Source: JAWKJY01 sp041393535
GTDB taxonomy: Bacteria; Actinomycetota; Thermoleophilia; Gaiellales; Gaiellaceae
Assembly (NCBI GenBank): GCA_041393535.1
Contig: JAWKJY010000007.1
Coordinates: 62,001 to 126,000, forward strand
Direction: 5' to 3'
DNA length: 64,000 nucleotides
The position numbers were made by a program, and so were the translations under genes. The notes below the pieces were generated by a model, which made no database searches, was not told where the DNA came from, and saw nothing but the letters and a program-made list of their open reading frames with translations. Of the stretch, positions 41,294 through 49,049 are shown piece by piece (the stretch's first letter is position 1; the number at the start of each line of letters is the position of its first letter).

Positions 41294-41322
41294 GGAGGCC
41301 GACCTGGCCGGTGTCGGCCTCC
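41294..41322 (+). terminator. Hairpin after cinA
   Basis: Perfect ten-base stem GGAGGCCGAC / GTCGGCCTCC with a nine-base loop, about 100 bases downstream of the cinA stop. No T-run follows. Confidence 0.6.
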
Positions 41323-41433
41323 CCGTGCCGATCGTAGAGGCGTGGTGCGAGCACGCCGATACGCAATTCTGCGACACCTCGCGCGCCGACGATGACCCGC
41401 GGGGGCGGCCGGCCCGGCCACTACCCTGTCGAG

Positions 41434-43596
41434 GTGGCCGTCCTCTCGCCCGAGCAGTACCTCGCGGGTCTGAACCCCGCCCAGCGGGAGGCCGTGCTGG
41501 CCACCGAGGGCCCCGTGCTCGTGATCGCCGGCGCCGGCTCGGGCAAGACCCGCGTGCTGACCCACCGGATCGGGCACCTCGTCTCCGCCTGCGGCGTGCG
41601 GCCGAGCGAGGTGCTCGCGATCACGTTCACGAACCGCGCTGCGCGGGAGATGGTCGAGCGGCTCGAGGGCCTGCTCGGCGGCGTCGTGCGGACGATGTGG
41701 GTGATGACCTTCCACGCGGCCTGCGGCCGGATCCTCCGCCGCGAGGCGCCGCGCCTCGGCTACACCTCGAGCTTCTCGATCGTCGACCAGGCCGACCAGG
41801 TGCGCCTCGTCAAGGCGTGCCTCGAGGAGCTCGACCGCGACCCGAAGCGCTTCGCCCCCTCCGGCGTCCACGCGCAGATCTCGAACGCGAAGAACCGGCT
41901 GGTCGGCCCGGCCGAGTACCGCGATCAGGTCGGCTCGTTCTACGACCAGACCGTCGCCGACGTCTTCGACCTCTACCAGCGCCGGCTGCACGCGGCGAAC
42001 GCGATGGACTTCGACGACATCCTGATGCTGACGGTGCACGCGCTCGAGTCCTTCGACGACGCGCGGGACCGCTGGGCGCGCTCGTTCCGCTACCTGCTCG
42101 TCGACGAGTACCAGGACACGAACCACGCGCAGTACCGCCTGCTCAAGCTGCTCGCGAGCGTCCACGGGAACGTCTGCGCGGTGGGCGACCCCGACCAGTC
42201 GATCTACGCGTTCCGCGGCGCGGACATCCGCAACATCCTCGAGTTCGAGCGCGACTTCCCGTCCGTCCAGGTGATCCCGCTCGAGCAGAACTACCGCTCG
42301 ACGAACCGGATCCTCCAGGCGGCGAACGCGGTGATCTCGAACAACGCCGAGCGCAAGCCGAAGCGGCTCTGGAGCGAGCTGGGCGACGGCGAGCCGGTCC
42401 GCGTCGTCGAGCTCGAGGACGAGCACGCCGAGGCGCGCTGGGTGATCGGCGAGATCGCGGGCCTGATCGAGGAGGGCTGGTCGGCCTCCGAGATCGCGGT
42501 CTTCTACCGCACGAACGCCCAGTCGCGGGTGCTGGAGGACCTGCTGACGCGGCACCAGATCGGCTACCAGGTGATCGGCGGCCCGCGCTTCTACGAGCGG
42601 GCCGAGATCCGCGACGCGATCGCGTACCTGACGCTGCTCGTGAACCCGGCGGATGCGATCTCGCTCGCGCGGATCGCGAACCGGCCCCGCCGCGGGATCG
42701 GCGACACGTCGCTCGCGCGCCTGCGCGGCTTCGCGGACGCGCAGGGGATCACGCTCTGGGAGGCGTTCGAGCGAGTGGACGAGTCGGGCGTCGGCGCCGC
42801 CGCGGTCAAGGCCGTGCGGGCCTTCGTGTCGGCCATCGCCGCGCTGCGCGAGGAGGCCGTCGGCCTGTCCGTCCCCGAGGTCGTCGACGCGATGGTCGAC
42901 CGCAGCGGGCTGATCGCCGCGCTCGAGGCCGAGCGGACGATCGAGGCGCGCGGCCGGATCGAGAACCTCGAGGAGCTCGTCGGCGTCGCACGCGAGTTCC
43001 AGGAGCGCGAGGAGGGCGCGTCGCTCGCCCGCTGCCTGCCGGAGGTCTCGCTCGCGTCGGCCCAGGACGAGCTCGACCACGAGGGCGGCCTGGTCACGCT
43101 GATGACCCTGCACAACGCGAAGGGGCTCGAGTTCCGGGGCGTCTTCGTCACGGGCCTCGAGGAGGGCGTCTTCCCGCACGCCCGCTCGATCGAGGAGCAG
43201 GGGCTCGAGGAGGAGCGGCGGCTGTTCTACGTCGGCGTCACCCGCGCCCGCGAGCGCCTCACGCTCACGCACGCGACGGCGCGCTCGCTCTGGGGCTCGC
43301 GCGGCTACAACCTGCCGAGCCGCTTCCTCGACGAGCTGGGGGAGGGGATCGAGCGCGACCGGCTGCGCCCGAGCTCGTGGTCGGGCTTCGCGCCGCGCGC
43401 GCAGCAGGCGGCCGCGGTGCGGCCCCGCACCGACGCGCCCGAGCTCTCGACCGGCGACGCGGTGCGCCACGGGACGCTCGGCGAGGGCGTCGTCACGCGG
43501 ATCGAGCCGGGCGGGATCGTCACCGTGCGCTTCCGCTCGGACGGCAGCGAGCGGCGGCTGATCCTCGAGTACGCGCCGCTCGAGCGCGTCGGCTGA
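41434..43596 (+). CDS. UvrD/PcrA/Rep-family DNA helicase
   Basis: A 720-residue superfamily 1A 3'-5' helicase for repair and replication restart. Motifs: Q-motif LNPAQREAVLATEGPVLVIAGAGSGKTRVLTHRIGHL (Walker A 32-39), FTNRAAREM, VMTFHAACGRILR, LLVDEYQDTNHAQ (Walker B), VGDPDQSIYAFRGAD, LEQNYRST, RIANRPRRGIGDTSLARL, LMTLHNAKGLEF and YVGVTRARERL. The C-terminal 60 residues, with a Tudor-like GDAVRHGTLGEGVVTRIEPGG, match the RNA-polymerase-binding end of PcrA. The start GTG 41434 is six bases after TACCCT (41422-41427); ATG 41392 is an in-frame alternative. Confidence 0.94.
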   Translation: MAVLSPEQYLAGLNPAQREAVLATEGPVLVIAGAGSGKTRVLTHRIGHLVSACGVRPSEVLAITFTNRAAREMVERLEGLLGGVVRTMWVMTFHAACGRILRREAPRLGYTSSFSIVDQADQVRLVKACLEELDRDPKRFAPSGVHAQISNAKNRLVGPAEYRDQVGSFYDQTVADVFDLYQRRLHAANAMDFDDILMLTVHALESFDDARDRWARSFRYLLVDEYQDTNHAQYRLLKLLASVHGNVCAVGDPDQSIYAFRGADIRNILEFERDFPSVQVIPLEQNYRSTNRILQAANAVISNNAERKPKRLWSELGDGEPVRVVELEDEHAEARWVIGEIAGLIEEGWSASEIAVFYRTNAQSRVLEDLLTRHQIGYQVIGGPRFYERAEIRDAIAYLTLLVNPADAISLARIANRPRRGIGDTSLARLRGFADAQGITLWEAFERVDESGVGAAAVKAVRAFVSAIAALREEAVGLSVPEVVDAMVDRSGLIAALEAERTIEARGRIENLEELVGVAREFQEREEGASLARCLPEVSLASAQDELDHEGGLVTLMTLHNAKGLEFRGVFVTGLEEGVFPHARSIEEQGLEEERRLFYVGVTRARERLTLTHATARSLWGSRGYNLPSRFLDELGEGIERDRLRPSSWSGFAPRAQQAAAVRPRTDAPELSTGDAVRHGTLGEGVVTRIEPGGIVTVRFRSDGSERRLILEYAPLERVG

Positions 43597-43745
43597 GCCG
43601 GCCCGCGCGAGCGCAGCCCCCGCCCCGGGCCGCCGGCTCGCCCGGGCCGGACGCGCCTCGCCCGGCGGCGGGGATGCCCGGGTCGGTCGGATCGGGGAGC
43701 CATGGCGCGCTGGATCGCCTCTCCGGCGTGACCGATACCTAGGAC

Positions 43746-45503
43746 GTGGGGAGCGCGCAGGCCAGTCGTCCGACCCTGCTCCAGCGCCTGGGGCTCCGAC
43801 GGCTGCCGGCCGGGCACGGCGTGCCCGAGGGCCGGCTGCTGCTCCTGCGCGTGTCGATCTGGCTGACGCTCGTCGGCCCGACGATCTCGCTCCTCGCGCT
43901 CGCGCTGCCCGGGCCGTCCGGCCGGGACGCGGTCGGCGCCGTCGCGACGGGCGTCGTCGGCTACGCGATCGCGGTCGTCCTGCTCGCGGCCTTCGAGCGG
44001 ACGCCCTTCTGGGCCTTCCCGGCGTTCTCCGCGGTCGGGACGGGGGTGACGACGTACGTGCTCGTCTCGACGGGCGAGTCCGCGAGCGCGACCGCGCTCT
44101 TCTACGTCTGGATCGCGCTCGCCGCCGGCTACTTCTTCCCGCCGCTTGTCGCCGCGGCGCAGTTCGCGCTGATCGCGCTCGGCTACGGGGTCGTGCTCGC
44201 GCTGACCGACCAGCCCGGCCCCGATGTCGCCCAGGGCGTCGTCCTCGTCGCGACGGTGGTCGGCGCGGGCGCGCTCGTCGCGGCGCTGCGCCGCCGGCTG
44301 CTCCGGCTGCTCCGGCTGGAGCGCCAGGAGGTCGAGCGCCTGCGCGAGGTCGACCGGCTGCGCGAGGAGCTGCGCCAGTCGCAGAAGCTCGAGGCGCTCG
44401 GCCGCCTCGCCGGCGGGATCGCGCACGACTTCAACAACATCCTCACCGGGATCATGGGCTACGGCGAGCTCGCCCTCCTGCGCCTCGGTGAGGAGGACGG
44501 CGCCCGTCGCGACGTCGAGGAGATGCAGCGCGCGGCCGAGCGAGCCGCGGGCCTGACGCGCCAGCTGCTCGTCTTCAGCCGCAAGCAGGTGCTCAGCCCC
44601 GCGGTCGTCGACGTGGTCGCGGTCGTCCGCGAGAGCGAGTCGATGCTCGGGCGGATCATCGGCGAGGACGTCCGGCTCGAGGTCGACGCGCCCGACGGCG
44701 CCCTGCCGGTGCGCGCGGACGCGGCCCAGCTCCAGCAGGTCGTGCTGAACCTGGCGGTGAACGCGCGCGACGCGATGCCCGACGGCGGCCGTCTCGTCAT
44801 CCAGACGGCGCTCGCCGAGCCTCGGAGCGCCGACGACCCGGAGCTCCCGGGCGGCGGGCCGTGCGCGCTCCTCGCGGTCACGGACAGCGGCTGCGGGATG
44901 GACGAGGAGACGCTGGGCCGCGCCTTCGACCCGTTCTTCACGACGAAGGACGACGGCACCGGGCTCGGCCTGGCGACCGTCTACGGGATCGTCTCCCAGG
45001 CGGGCGGCCGCGTCTCGATCGCGTCGCGGCCCGGGCGCGGGACGACCGTGACGGCGCTCCTGCCGCTCGTCGGCGCCGCACCGGCCCCGTCGGGCGAGGA
45101 GGCGGCCGCTGCGCCGGGCGGCGGCGACGCGACGATCCTCCTCGTCGACGACGAGGACGTCGTCCGCGACGTCGCGCGCCGGGTGCTGGTCGCGAGCGGC
45201 TACACGGTGCTCGAGGCGCGCTTCGGCGCCGAGGCGATCGTCGCCGCCGAGGAGCACGACGGCCCGATCGACCTGCTGCTGACGGACGTCGTGATGCCGC
45301 ACATGAGCGGCCGCGAGCTGGCCGAGCGCCTGGTCGCCGACCGGCCGGAGCTCGTGGTCGTCTACATGTCGGGCCACGCGGACGACGCGGTCCTGCGCCA
45401 CGGCGTGCTCGCGGGCGGCTCGCCGTTCGTCCAGAAGCCGTTCACGGCCGGGCGGCTCCTCCGCGACGTGGCGGACGCGCTGCGCGCGAGCAGCGTCGCC
45501 TGA
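43746..45503 (+). CDS. Membrane hybrid histidine kinase
   Basis: A 585-residue kinase. Residues 25-185 contain about five or six transmembrane helices with no large external loop, followed by a coiled coil (LRLERQEVERLREVDRLREELRQSQ). H-box: GRLAGGIAHDFNNILTGIMGYG; N-box: NLAVNARDAMPDGG; G boxes: DSGCGMDEETLGRAFDPFFTTKDDGTGLGLATVYGIVSQAGG. C-terminal receiver: TILLVDDEDVVRDVARRVL, LLLTDVVMPHMSGRELAERL, YMSGH, VQKPFTAGRLL. It shares its core closely with the soluble kinase at 13635-15631. No response regulator is adjacent. Confidence 0.92.
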   Translation: MGSAQASRPTLLQRLGLRRLPAGHGVPEGRLLLLRVSIWLTLVGPTISLLALALPGPSGRDAVGAVATGVVGYAIAVVLLAAFERTPFWAFPAFSAVGTGVTTYVLVSTGESASATALFYVWIALAAGYFFPPLVAAAQFALIALGYGVVLALTDQPGPDVAQGVVLVATVVGAGALVAALRRRLLRLLRLERQEVERLREVDRLREELRQSQKLEALGRLAGGIAHDFNNILTGIMGYGELALLRLGEEDGARRDVEEMQRAAERAAGLTRQLLVFSRKQVLSPAVVDVVAVVRESESMLGRIIGEDVRLEVDAPDGALPVRADAAQLQQVVLNLAVNARDAMPDGGRLVIQTALAEPRSADDPELPGGGPCALLAVTDSGCGMDEETLGRAFDPFFTTKDDGTGLGLATVYGIVSQAGGRVSIASRPGRGTTVTALLPLVGAAPAPSGEEAAAAPGGGDATILLVDDEDVVRDVARRVLVASGYTVLEARFGAEAIVAAEEHDGPIDLLLTDVVMPHMSGRELAERLVADRPELVVVYMSGHADDAVLRHGVLAGGSPFVQKPFTAGRLLRDVADALRASSVA

Positions 45504-45541
45504 TCCGCCGCCCTCGCGTCCGGCGGGCTGCCCGGATGGGG

Positions 45542-45547
45542 TAGCCT
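45542..45547 (+). promoter_or_regulatory. -10 box for the SDR at 45555
   Basis: TAGCCT ends seven bases before ATG 45555, the leaderless pattern seen elsewhere in the window. Confidence 0.5.
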
Positions 45548-45554
45548 GCCGGCC

Positions 45555-46328
45555 ATGTTCAGCCTCGAAGGTAAAGCAGCCCTGGTCACGGGCGCCGCGT
45601 CCGGGATCGGCGCGGCGACCGCCGCCCGCTTCGCGCAGGCCGGCGCCGACCTCGTCCTCGCCTGGTACGAGGGCGACCCGCACGACATCGAGCCCACCCG
45701 CAAGGCCGTCGAGGCGGCCGGCCGCAAGGCCGTCGTCGTCTCGGCGGACGTCGCGAAGGCCGGCGACGCCGACCGGCTCGTCCAGGCCTCGATCGACGCG
45801 TTCGGCAAGATCGACGTGGTCGTGGCGAACGCCGCGATCGCCCGCGACGTCGCCTCGGAGGAGCTCGACGACGCCCGCTGGAACCAGCTGATGGAGATCA
45901 ACCTCCTCGGCGTCTTCCGCTGCTTCCGGGCGGCGCTCCCGCACATGATCGGCCAGCAGCACGGCCGCCTGCTCGCGACGAGCTCGATCGCGGGCGCCGT
46001 GCAGGGCTGGTCGCGCCACGTCCACTACTCGGCCTCGAAGGCCGGCGTGATGGGCATGATCCGCGCCCTCGCCCTCGAGGTGGCCCCGCACGGGATCACG
46101 GTCAACGGCATCGCGCCGGGCGTGATCGTGACGCCGCAGACGCTCGACGCCGTCAACTCGCTCGGCCCGGAGGGCCTGGACGCGTTCGGCCCGAACGTCC
46201 CGGTCGGCCGCAACGGCCGCCCGGAGGAGATCGCCGCCGTGTACCACTTCCTCGCGAGCGACGAGGCGTCGTACGTCACCGGCCAGGTGATCACCGTCGA
46301 TGGGGCGGTCTCGCTCTCGCTGACGTAG
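45555..46328 (+). CDS. Short-chain dehydrogenase/reductase
   Basis: A 257-residue classical SDR. Cofactor loop VTGAASGIGAATAARFAQAGADLVLAWY, VVANAAIA (NAAG equivalent), catalytic ATSSIAG serine, YSASKAG (Tyr and Lys), and the C-terminal GRPEEIAAVYHFLASDEASYVTGQVITVDGA. Absence of an Arg after the first motif and the acidic surroundings do not settle NAD versus NADP. Substrate unknown. The next gene starts three bases after its stop, so they are probably cotranscribed. Confidence 0.9.
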   Translation: MFSLEGKAALVTGAASGIGAATAARFAQAGADLVLAWYEGDPHDIEPTRKAVEAAGRKAVVVSADVAKAGDADRLVQASIDAFGKIDVVVANAAIARDVASEELDDARWNQLMEINLLGVFRCFRAALPHMIGQQHGRLLATSSIAGAVQGWSRHVHYSASKAGVMGMIRALALEVAPHGITVNGIAPGVIVTPQTLDAVNSLGPEGLDAFGPNVPVGRNGRPEEIAAVYHFLASDEASYVTGQVITVDGAVSLSLT

Positions 46329-46330
46329 GC

Positions 46331-46774
46331 GTGCGCTTCCGGCGGGCCTTCCGGGTCGACCGGCCCGCCGGGCAGGTGTTCGCGTACGCGGGCGACCTGC
46401 GCAACCTCGCCGACTGGGACCCGGCCGTCGTCGCCTCGAGCGCGACGACGGCCGGCCCCTACGGCGTCGGCACGGAGCTCCTCCTCGAGGCCGGCCTGCT
46501 CGGCGGCCGCATGCGCCTCCGCTACCGGGTCGTCGCGTACGAGCCGCCGCGGCTCGTACGGATGGCGGGCGGGGGCCGGCGCTGGTCGTCGGTCGACACG
46601 CTGACGGTCACCCCGACCGGCCGCGGCTCGGAGGTCGCCTACGACGCGGACGTCGAGCTGCGCGGCCCCCTGCGGCTCGCGGCGCCCCTCGTCGCCGTGC
46701 TCCTCGCGGCCGGCGGCGCCCGGGCCCTCGCGGGCCTGCGCAAGGCGCTCCACGCGCTGCCGCCGTCCGGCTAG
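46331..46774 (+). CDS. SRPBCC/polyketide-cyclase-fold protein
   Basis: A 147-residue START-like protein: FRRAFRVDRPAGQVFAYAGDLRNLADWDPAVV (the typical FxYxxDxxNxxxWDP entry), YGVGTELLLEAGLLGGRMRLRYRVVAYEPPRLV, then DTLTVTPTGRGSEVAYDADVELRGPL and a hydrophobic C-terminal helix. Such proteins bind hydrophobic ligands; many actinobacterial ones have no known ligand. It is cotranscribed with the SDR upstream. Confidence 0.87.
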   Translation: MRFRRAFRVDRPAGQVFAYAGDLRNLADWDPAVVASSATTAGPYGVGTELLLEAGLLGGRMRLRYRVVAYEPPRLVRMAGGGRRWSSVDTLTVTPTGRGSEVAYDADVELRGPLRLAAPLVAVLLAAGGARALAGLRKALHALPPSG

Positions 46775-46787
46775 AATGCCGCGACCG

Positions 46788-46860
46788 GGGCGGTTAGCTC
46801 AGTTGGGAGAGCACCAGCTCGACAAGCTGGGGGTCACTGGTTCGAGCCCAGTACCGCCCA
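46788..46860 (+). tRNA. tRNA-Val, anticodon GAC
   Basis: A 73-base cloverleaf. Acceptor stem GGGCGGT / ACCGCCC with discriminator A, D-arm GCTC-AGTTGGGA-GAGC, anticodon stem CCAGC / GCTGG with loop TCGACAA (anticodon GAC), variable loop, T-arm CTGGTTCGAGCCCAG. CCA is not encoded. It reads GUC and GUU valine codons. Confidence 0.97.
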
Positions 46861-46865
46861 CTCCG

Positions 46866-46910
46866 GAGAGGCCCTGGATCCCCTGCACGTCGCAGGATTC
46901 GGGGCCTCTC
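46866..46910 (+). terminator. Hairpin terminator after tRNA-Val
   Basis: Outer stem GAGAGGCCC / GGGCCTCTC enclosing a smaller hairpin (CCTGC/GCAGG), followed by GTCGTT. The outer stem and tail are those of the rex terminator at 13397. Confidence 0.75.
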
Positions 46911-46923
46911 GTCGTTCGGCGCG

Positions 46924-47249
46924 CTAGCTCGATTCGACCGTGAGCGGTGCGACGTCGGCGAGCGCCGCGTCGTCGCGGTCGCGGTGCAGGACGCTCGGGC
47001 CGGTGCGCAGGGCGACGGCGGCCTCGTGGTCGGCGAGCCCCTCGATCGGCAGGAGCTCGAACCGAGCGAGCAGGCGGCGGAGCTCCTCGCCGCGCTCGCG
47101 CGTGCCGGCGGCGGCGAGCAGCTCGAGGTGGACGATCTCCGTCGTGGCAGCGGGCCCTCGCCGGCGATCAGCGCGCGCATGCGCGTGCACGTCTCGCTGC
47201 CGGTGCCGCGGATGTACTCGACCCAGTCCGAGGTGTCGGCGAGGATCAC
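46924..47249 (-). pseudogene. VapC-like PIN-domain toxin, frameshifted and lacking its core
   Basis: From GTG 47249: VILADTSDWVEYIRG (first acidic residue of the PIN RNase site), then after a frame change near 47155 (one G missing in a GGCC context) TTEIVHLELLAAAGTRERGEELRRLLARFELLPIEGLADHEAAVAL, then directly RTGPSVLHRDRDDAALA. About 25-30 residues that normally lie between these parts, including the helix with the third catalytic Asp (the D-xLIAA motif), are absent. The toxin is therefore probably inactive as given. The start overlaps the antitoxin stop (GTGA). A collapse between repeated AAVAL-type codons could explain the deletion. Confidence 0.75.
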
Positions 47250-47458
47250 GTGCGCGGCGCCGGGCGGGCGGCGCGCAGGTCGTCGAGGTCGCCGGCCCAG
47301 CCCGTGCCCTCTGCCGCGAGCGCCTCCGCGCGGCTCATCGGCTCGCCGACGAGCCGTCGGAGCGCGAGGTCGACGGCGGCCCGCTTGCCCGGCAGGCGGT
47401 AGCGGCGCATGGCCCGCTCGACGAGGTCGTCGTCGATCTCGATGTCGGTTCGCGACAC
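47246..47458 (-). CDS. VapB-type antitoxin
   Basis: A 70-residue protein: SRTDIEIDDDLVERAMRRYRLPGKRAAVDLALRRLVGE, the ribbon-helix-helix pattern of type II antitoxins (DUF2191-like TxIxIDDxLxxxAxxxxG-KRxAVxxALRxLV), then a C-terminal tail that would cover the toxin site. The start GTG 47458 is chosen by alignment of this motif; GTG codons slightly upstream are alternatives. It probably represses its own operon. Confidence 0.87.
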   Translation of the reverse strand: MSRTDIEIDDDLVERAMRRYRLPGKRAAVDLALRRLVGEPMSRAEALAAEGTGWAGDLDDLRAARPAPRT

Positions 47459-47606
47459 GACACCACTGCACACCACGAGGTGTACCGGCCAGGGCGCGCG
47501 GCGATCGTCGCATCGGCCCCGGGCCGACGGACCACGCCATCTGCCGTCCCCGCGTACGCGGTTCCGGGGATGGTCGAGCCGCGCCGTCGGACATAGGGTT
47601 GCGGCC

Positions 47607-47870
47607 GTGCGGCTGCTCGTTCGACTCTCGGCCACGGGGCTCGTGGCGCTCCTCTGCCTCGGCGCGGCGACGGCCGCGCCGGCCGCGGTGAGCGGGGCCG
47701 GGCCGAGCGCCGTGACGCCCGCCCGCACGTGCGGCCCTGGCGGCACGCCCGCGCTGATCGCGAAGCGGGTGCGCTGCCTGCACACGGGCGCGGCGTGCGA
47801 CCGGACGCTCGAGACCGACTACCGCCGCTACGGCTTCACCTGCGTCGCCCGTCGGCTCCGCCGCGGCTGA
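47607..47870 (+). CDS. Small secreted protein
   Basis: An 87-residue protein: signal peptide (LLVRLSATGLVALLCLGAATAAPAA), then a short mature part with four cysteines (RTCGPGG, VRCLHTGAACD, FTCVARR) likely forming two disulfides. No family recognised. GTG 47607 is seven bases after TAGGGT (47594-47599), which supports it as a real gene. The pattern of a signal plus CxxxG..C..C recurs in short actinobacterial exported proteins. Confidence 0.7.
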   Translation: MRLLVRLSATGLVALLCLGAATAAPAAVSGAGPSAVTPARTCGPGGTPALIAKRVRCLHTGAACDRTLETDYRRYGFTCVARRLRRG

Positions 47871-48123
47871 GTGGCCCCGTCCGGCGCCCGGCTGCCGTAC
47901 AGGGACCGCGCGTCGATCGTCCCCGGATCCGTGCGACCGATAAAGATCGGGGGCCCGTCGCTGCATCAAGGAGGCAGAGCGCGCCGGCACGTGGGGCAGC
48001 ACGTCGGCGCGCTCGCCAGGTTGGGGTGCCCGCTCACCCCGGCGGCAGGGGGGTTCCGGCGAGCGGGGCGCGTCCTGCCCGGCGCGCTCCGCGGGCTCCG
48101 CTCCGCCCGGGGGCGGGACGGGC
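47871..48123. other. Intergenic region, nothing convincing
   Basis: About 250 bases between the small secreted protein and the next promoter. Frames are open because of base composition, but no start with a promoter or ribosome-binding site, hairpin terminator or known RNA is visible. Confidence 0.4.
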
Positions 48124-48129
48124 TACGCT
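48124..48129 (+). promoter_or_regulatory. -10 box for the small zinc protein
   Basis: TACGCT ends six bases before GTG 48136, the leaderless spacing. Confidence 0.5.
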
Positions 48130-48135
48130 GCCCGC

Positions 48136-48351
48136 GTGGACTGGTTCGGCGAGTCGTGGGGCGCAGTGGTCTGCCGACCGGAGTCGCACGTCGGCACCCC
48201 TGTCGGCGAGCCGTGCCGCGCCTGCGGGGTCCCGATCGAGGCCGGCGACCGTGGCGTCGTACTGCTCGTGCGCGACCGGGGCGGCGTCGCGGAGCGGCCG
48301 CTCCACGTGGACTGCCTGCTCGACCTCGTCGTGCCCGAGCCGAAGGTCTGA
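48136..48351 (+). CDS. Small putative zinc-binding protein
   Basis: A 71-residue protein: an early CRPESHVG, then EPCRACGVPIEAGDRGVVLLV and PLHVDCLLDLVVPEP. The CxxC and HxxC spacing (C28, C31, H59, C62 approximately) fits one structural zinc site. No family name can be given. Support comes from the promoter box six bases before the start and from conserved-looking metal ligands. Confidence 0.65.
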   Translation: MDWFGESWGAVVCRPESHVGTPVGEPCRACGVPIEAGDRGVVLLVRDRGGVAERPLHVDCLLDLVVPEPKV

Positions 48352-48561
48352 GGGCCCGGCCCCGACGGGCCGGTCCCCGGGCGGACTACCCTCCGGCTGG
48401 GTGGCCGGCGCGGACTCGTCGTCCCCTATGTCGCCGCTGCCGGCCACCCCGATTCGGCCGGTGAAGCCCGTCCAACGCATCCATGCGTCTCGTGCTCCCA
48501 CGCGTGATCTACCCGCCGCCTCCGGCCGGCAAACCGCCCCCGTGGCTACGATCGAGGGGCA

Positions 48562-48774
48562 GTGCCACACGAGCGGAAGTCGAGCGAGCGCGAGGGGGGA
48601 GGCAGGTCGTGCCCGGTCTGCGTCGTCGCGATCGCGTCCGAGCGCGCGGAGGCCCAGCTGACCGGTGAGCGGCGCGCCTGCCCCGGCTGCGGGGCGAGCC
48701 TGCGGCACGTCGCCGACGGCGGGCGCCTGCGCTGGGAGCGCGTCGCCGACGACGACGGGCACGGGCCCGCCTAG
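48562..48774 (+). CDS. Small zinc-ribbon-like protein
   Basis: A 70-residue protein with a basic start (HERKSSEREGGGR), CPVCVVAIASERAEAQLTGERRACPGCGASLRHVADGGRLRWERV. Two CxxC pairs (about 17-20 and 39-42) form a likely zinc ribbon. TACGAT (48547-48552) ends nine bases before GTG 48562. Function unknown. Confidence 0.6.
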   Translation: MPHERKSSEREGGGRSCPVCVVAIASERAEAQLTGERRACPGCGASLRHVADGGRLRWERVADDDGHGPA

Positions 48775-48948
48775 TCAATCGTCGGTCCCGCGCTCCTCGC
48801 GGTCCGGCTCGCGCGCGCCGTCCTCCCGCTCAGGCGGGAGCCGGGGCGTCTCGACGCCCGGGAGGAGCGGCTCGGACGGGCCGGGTGGCGGGGCCGGGCC
48901 GCGCGGCTTCGTGCGTGGGTTGCCGGGGATGCCGGCGACGGTGGTCAT
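48775..48948 (-). CDS. Possible 57-residue proline-rich peptide
   Basis: ATG 48948 opens TTVAGIPGNPRTKPRGPAPPPG and continues as a Pro/Glu/Arg-rich, probably unfolded chain ending EERGTDD. There is no signal peptide or motif. It ends exactly where the zinc-ribbon gene on the other strand ends. Composition alone could produce it, so confidence is low. Confidence 0.3.
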   Translation of the reverse strand: MTTVAGIPGNPRTKPRGPAPPPGPSEPLLPGVETPRLPPEREDGAREPDREERGTDD

Positions 48949-48995
48949 GCCGCGGGGGTGCCCTCGCCGCGCCGGGTGCAAACGCCGGGACCGCG

Positions 48996-49023
48996 GACGG
49001 GGCCGCCCGTCGGCGGCCCCGTC
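48996..49023 (-). terminator. Perfect hairpin terminator after the secreted protein gene
   Basis: A 12-base stem GACGGGGCCGCC / GGCGGCCCCGTC with a four-base loop, 26 bases beyond the stop of the minus-strand gene at 49050. Confidence 0.75.
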
Positions 49024-49049
49024 TCGCTCCAGCCCCGCTCGGCCCCGGC

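Noticed and set aside
38347..43470. Open frame of about 1700 codons on the minus strand across the B12 operon end, the Cys-rich gene, cinA and helicase
   Set aside because: It crosses several well-supported genes, has biased composition and no recognisable fold.
43595..43639. Hairpin GAGCCGGC/GCCGGCTC after the helicase gene as a terminator
   Set aside because: Only eight pairs around a 29-base loop; such pairings are common by chance at this GC content.
47871..48464. Open frame of 197 codons downstream of the small secreted protein
   Set aside because: Arg/Gly/Pro-rich, no start signals, and it overlaps the better-supported 71-residue zinc protein with a promoter box.
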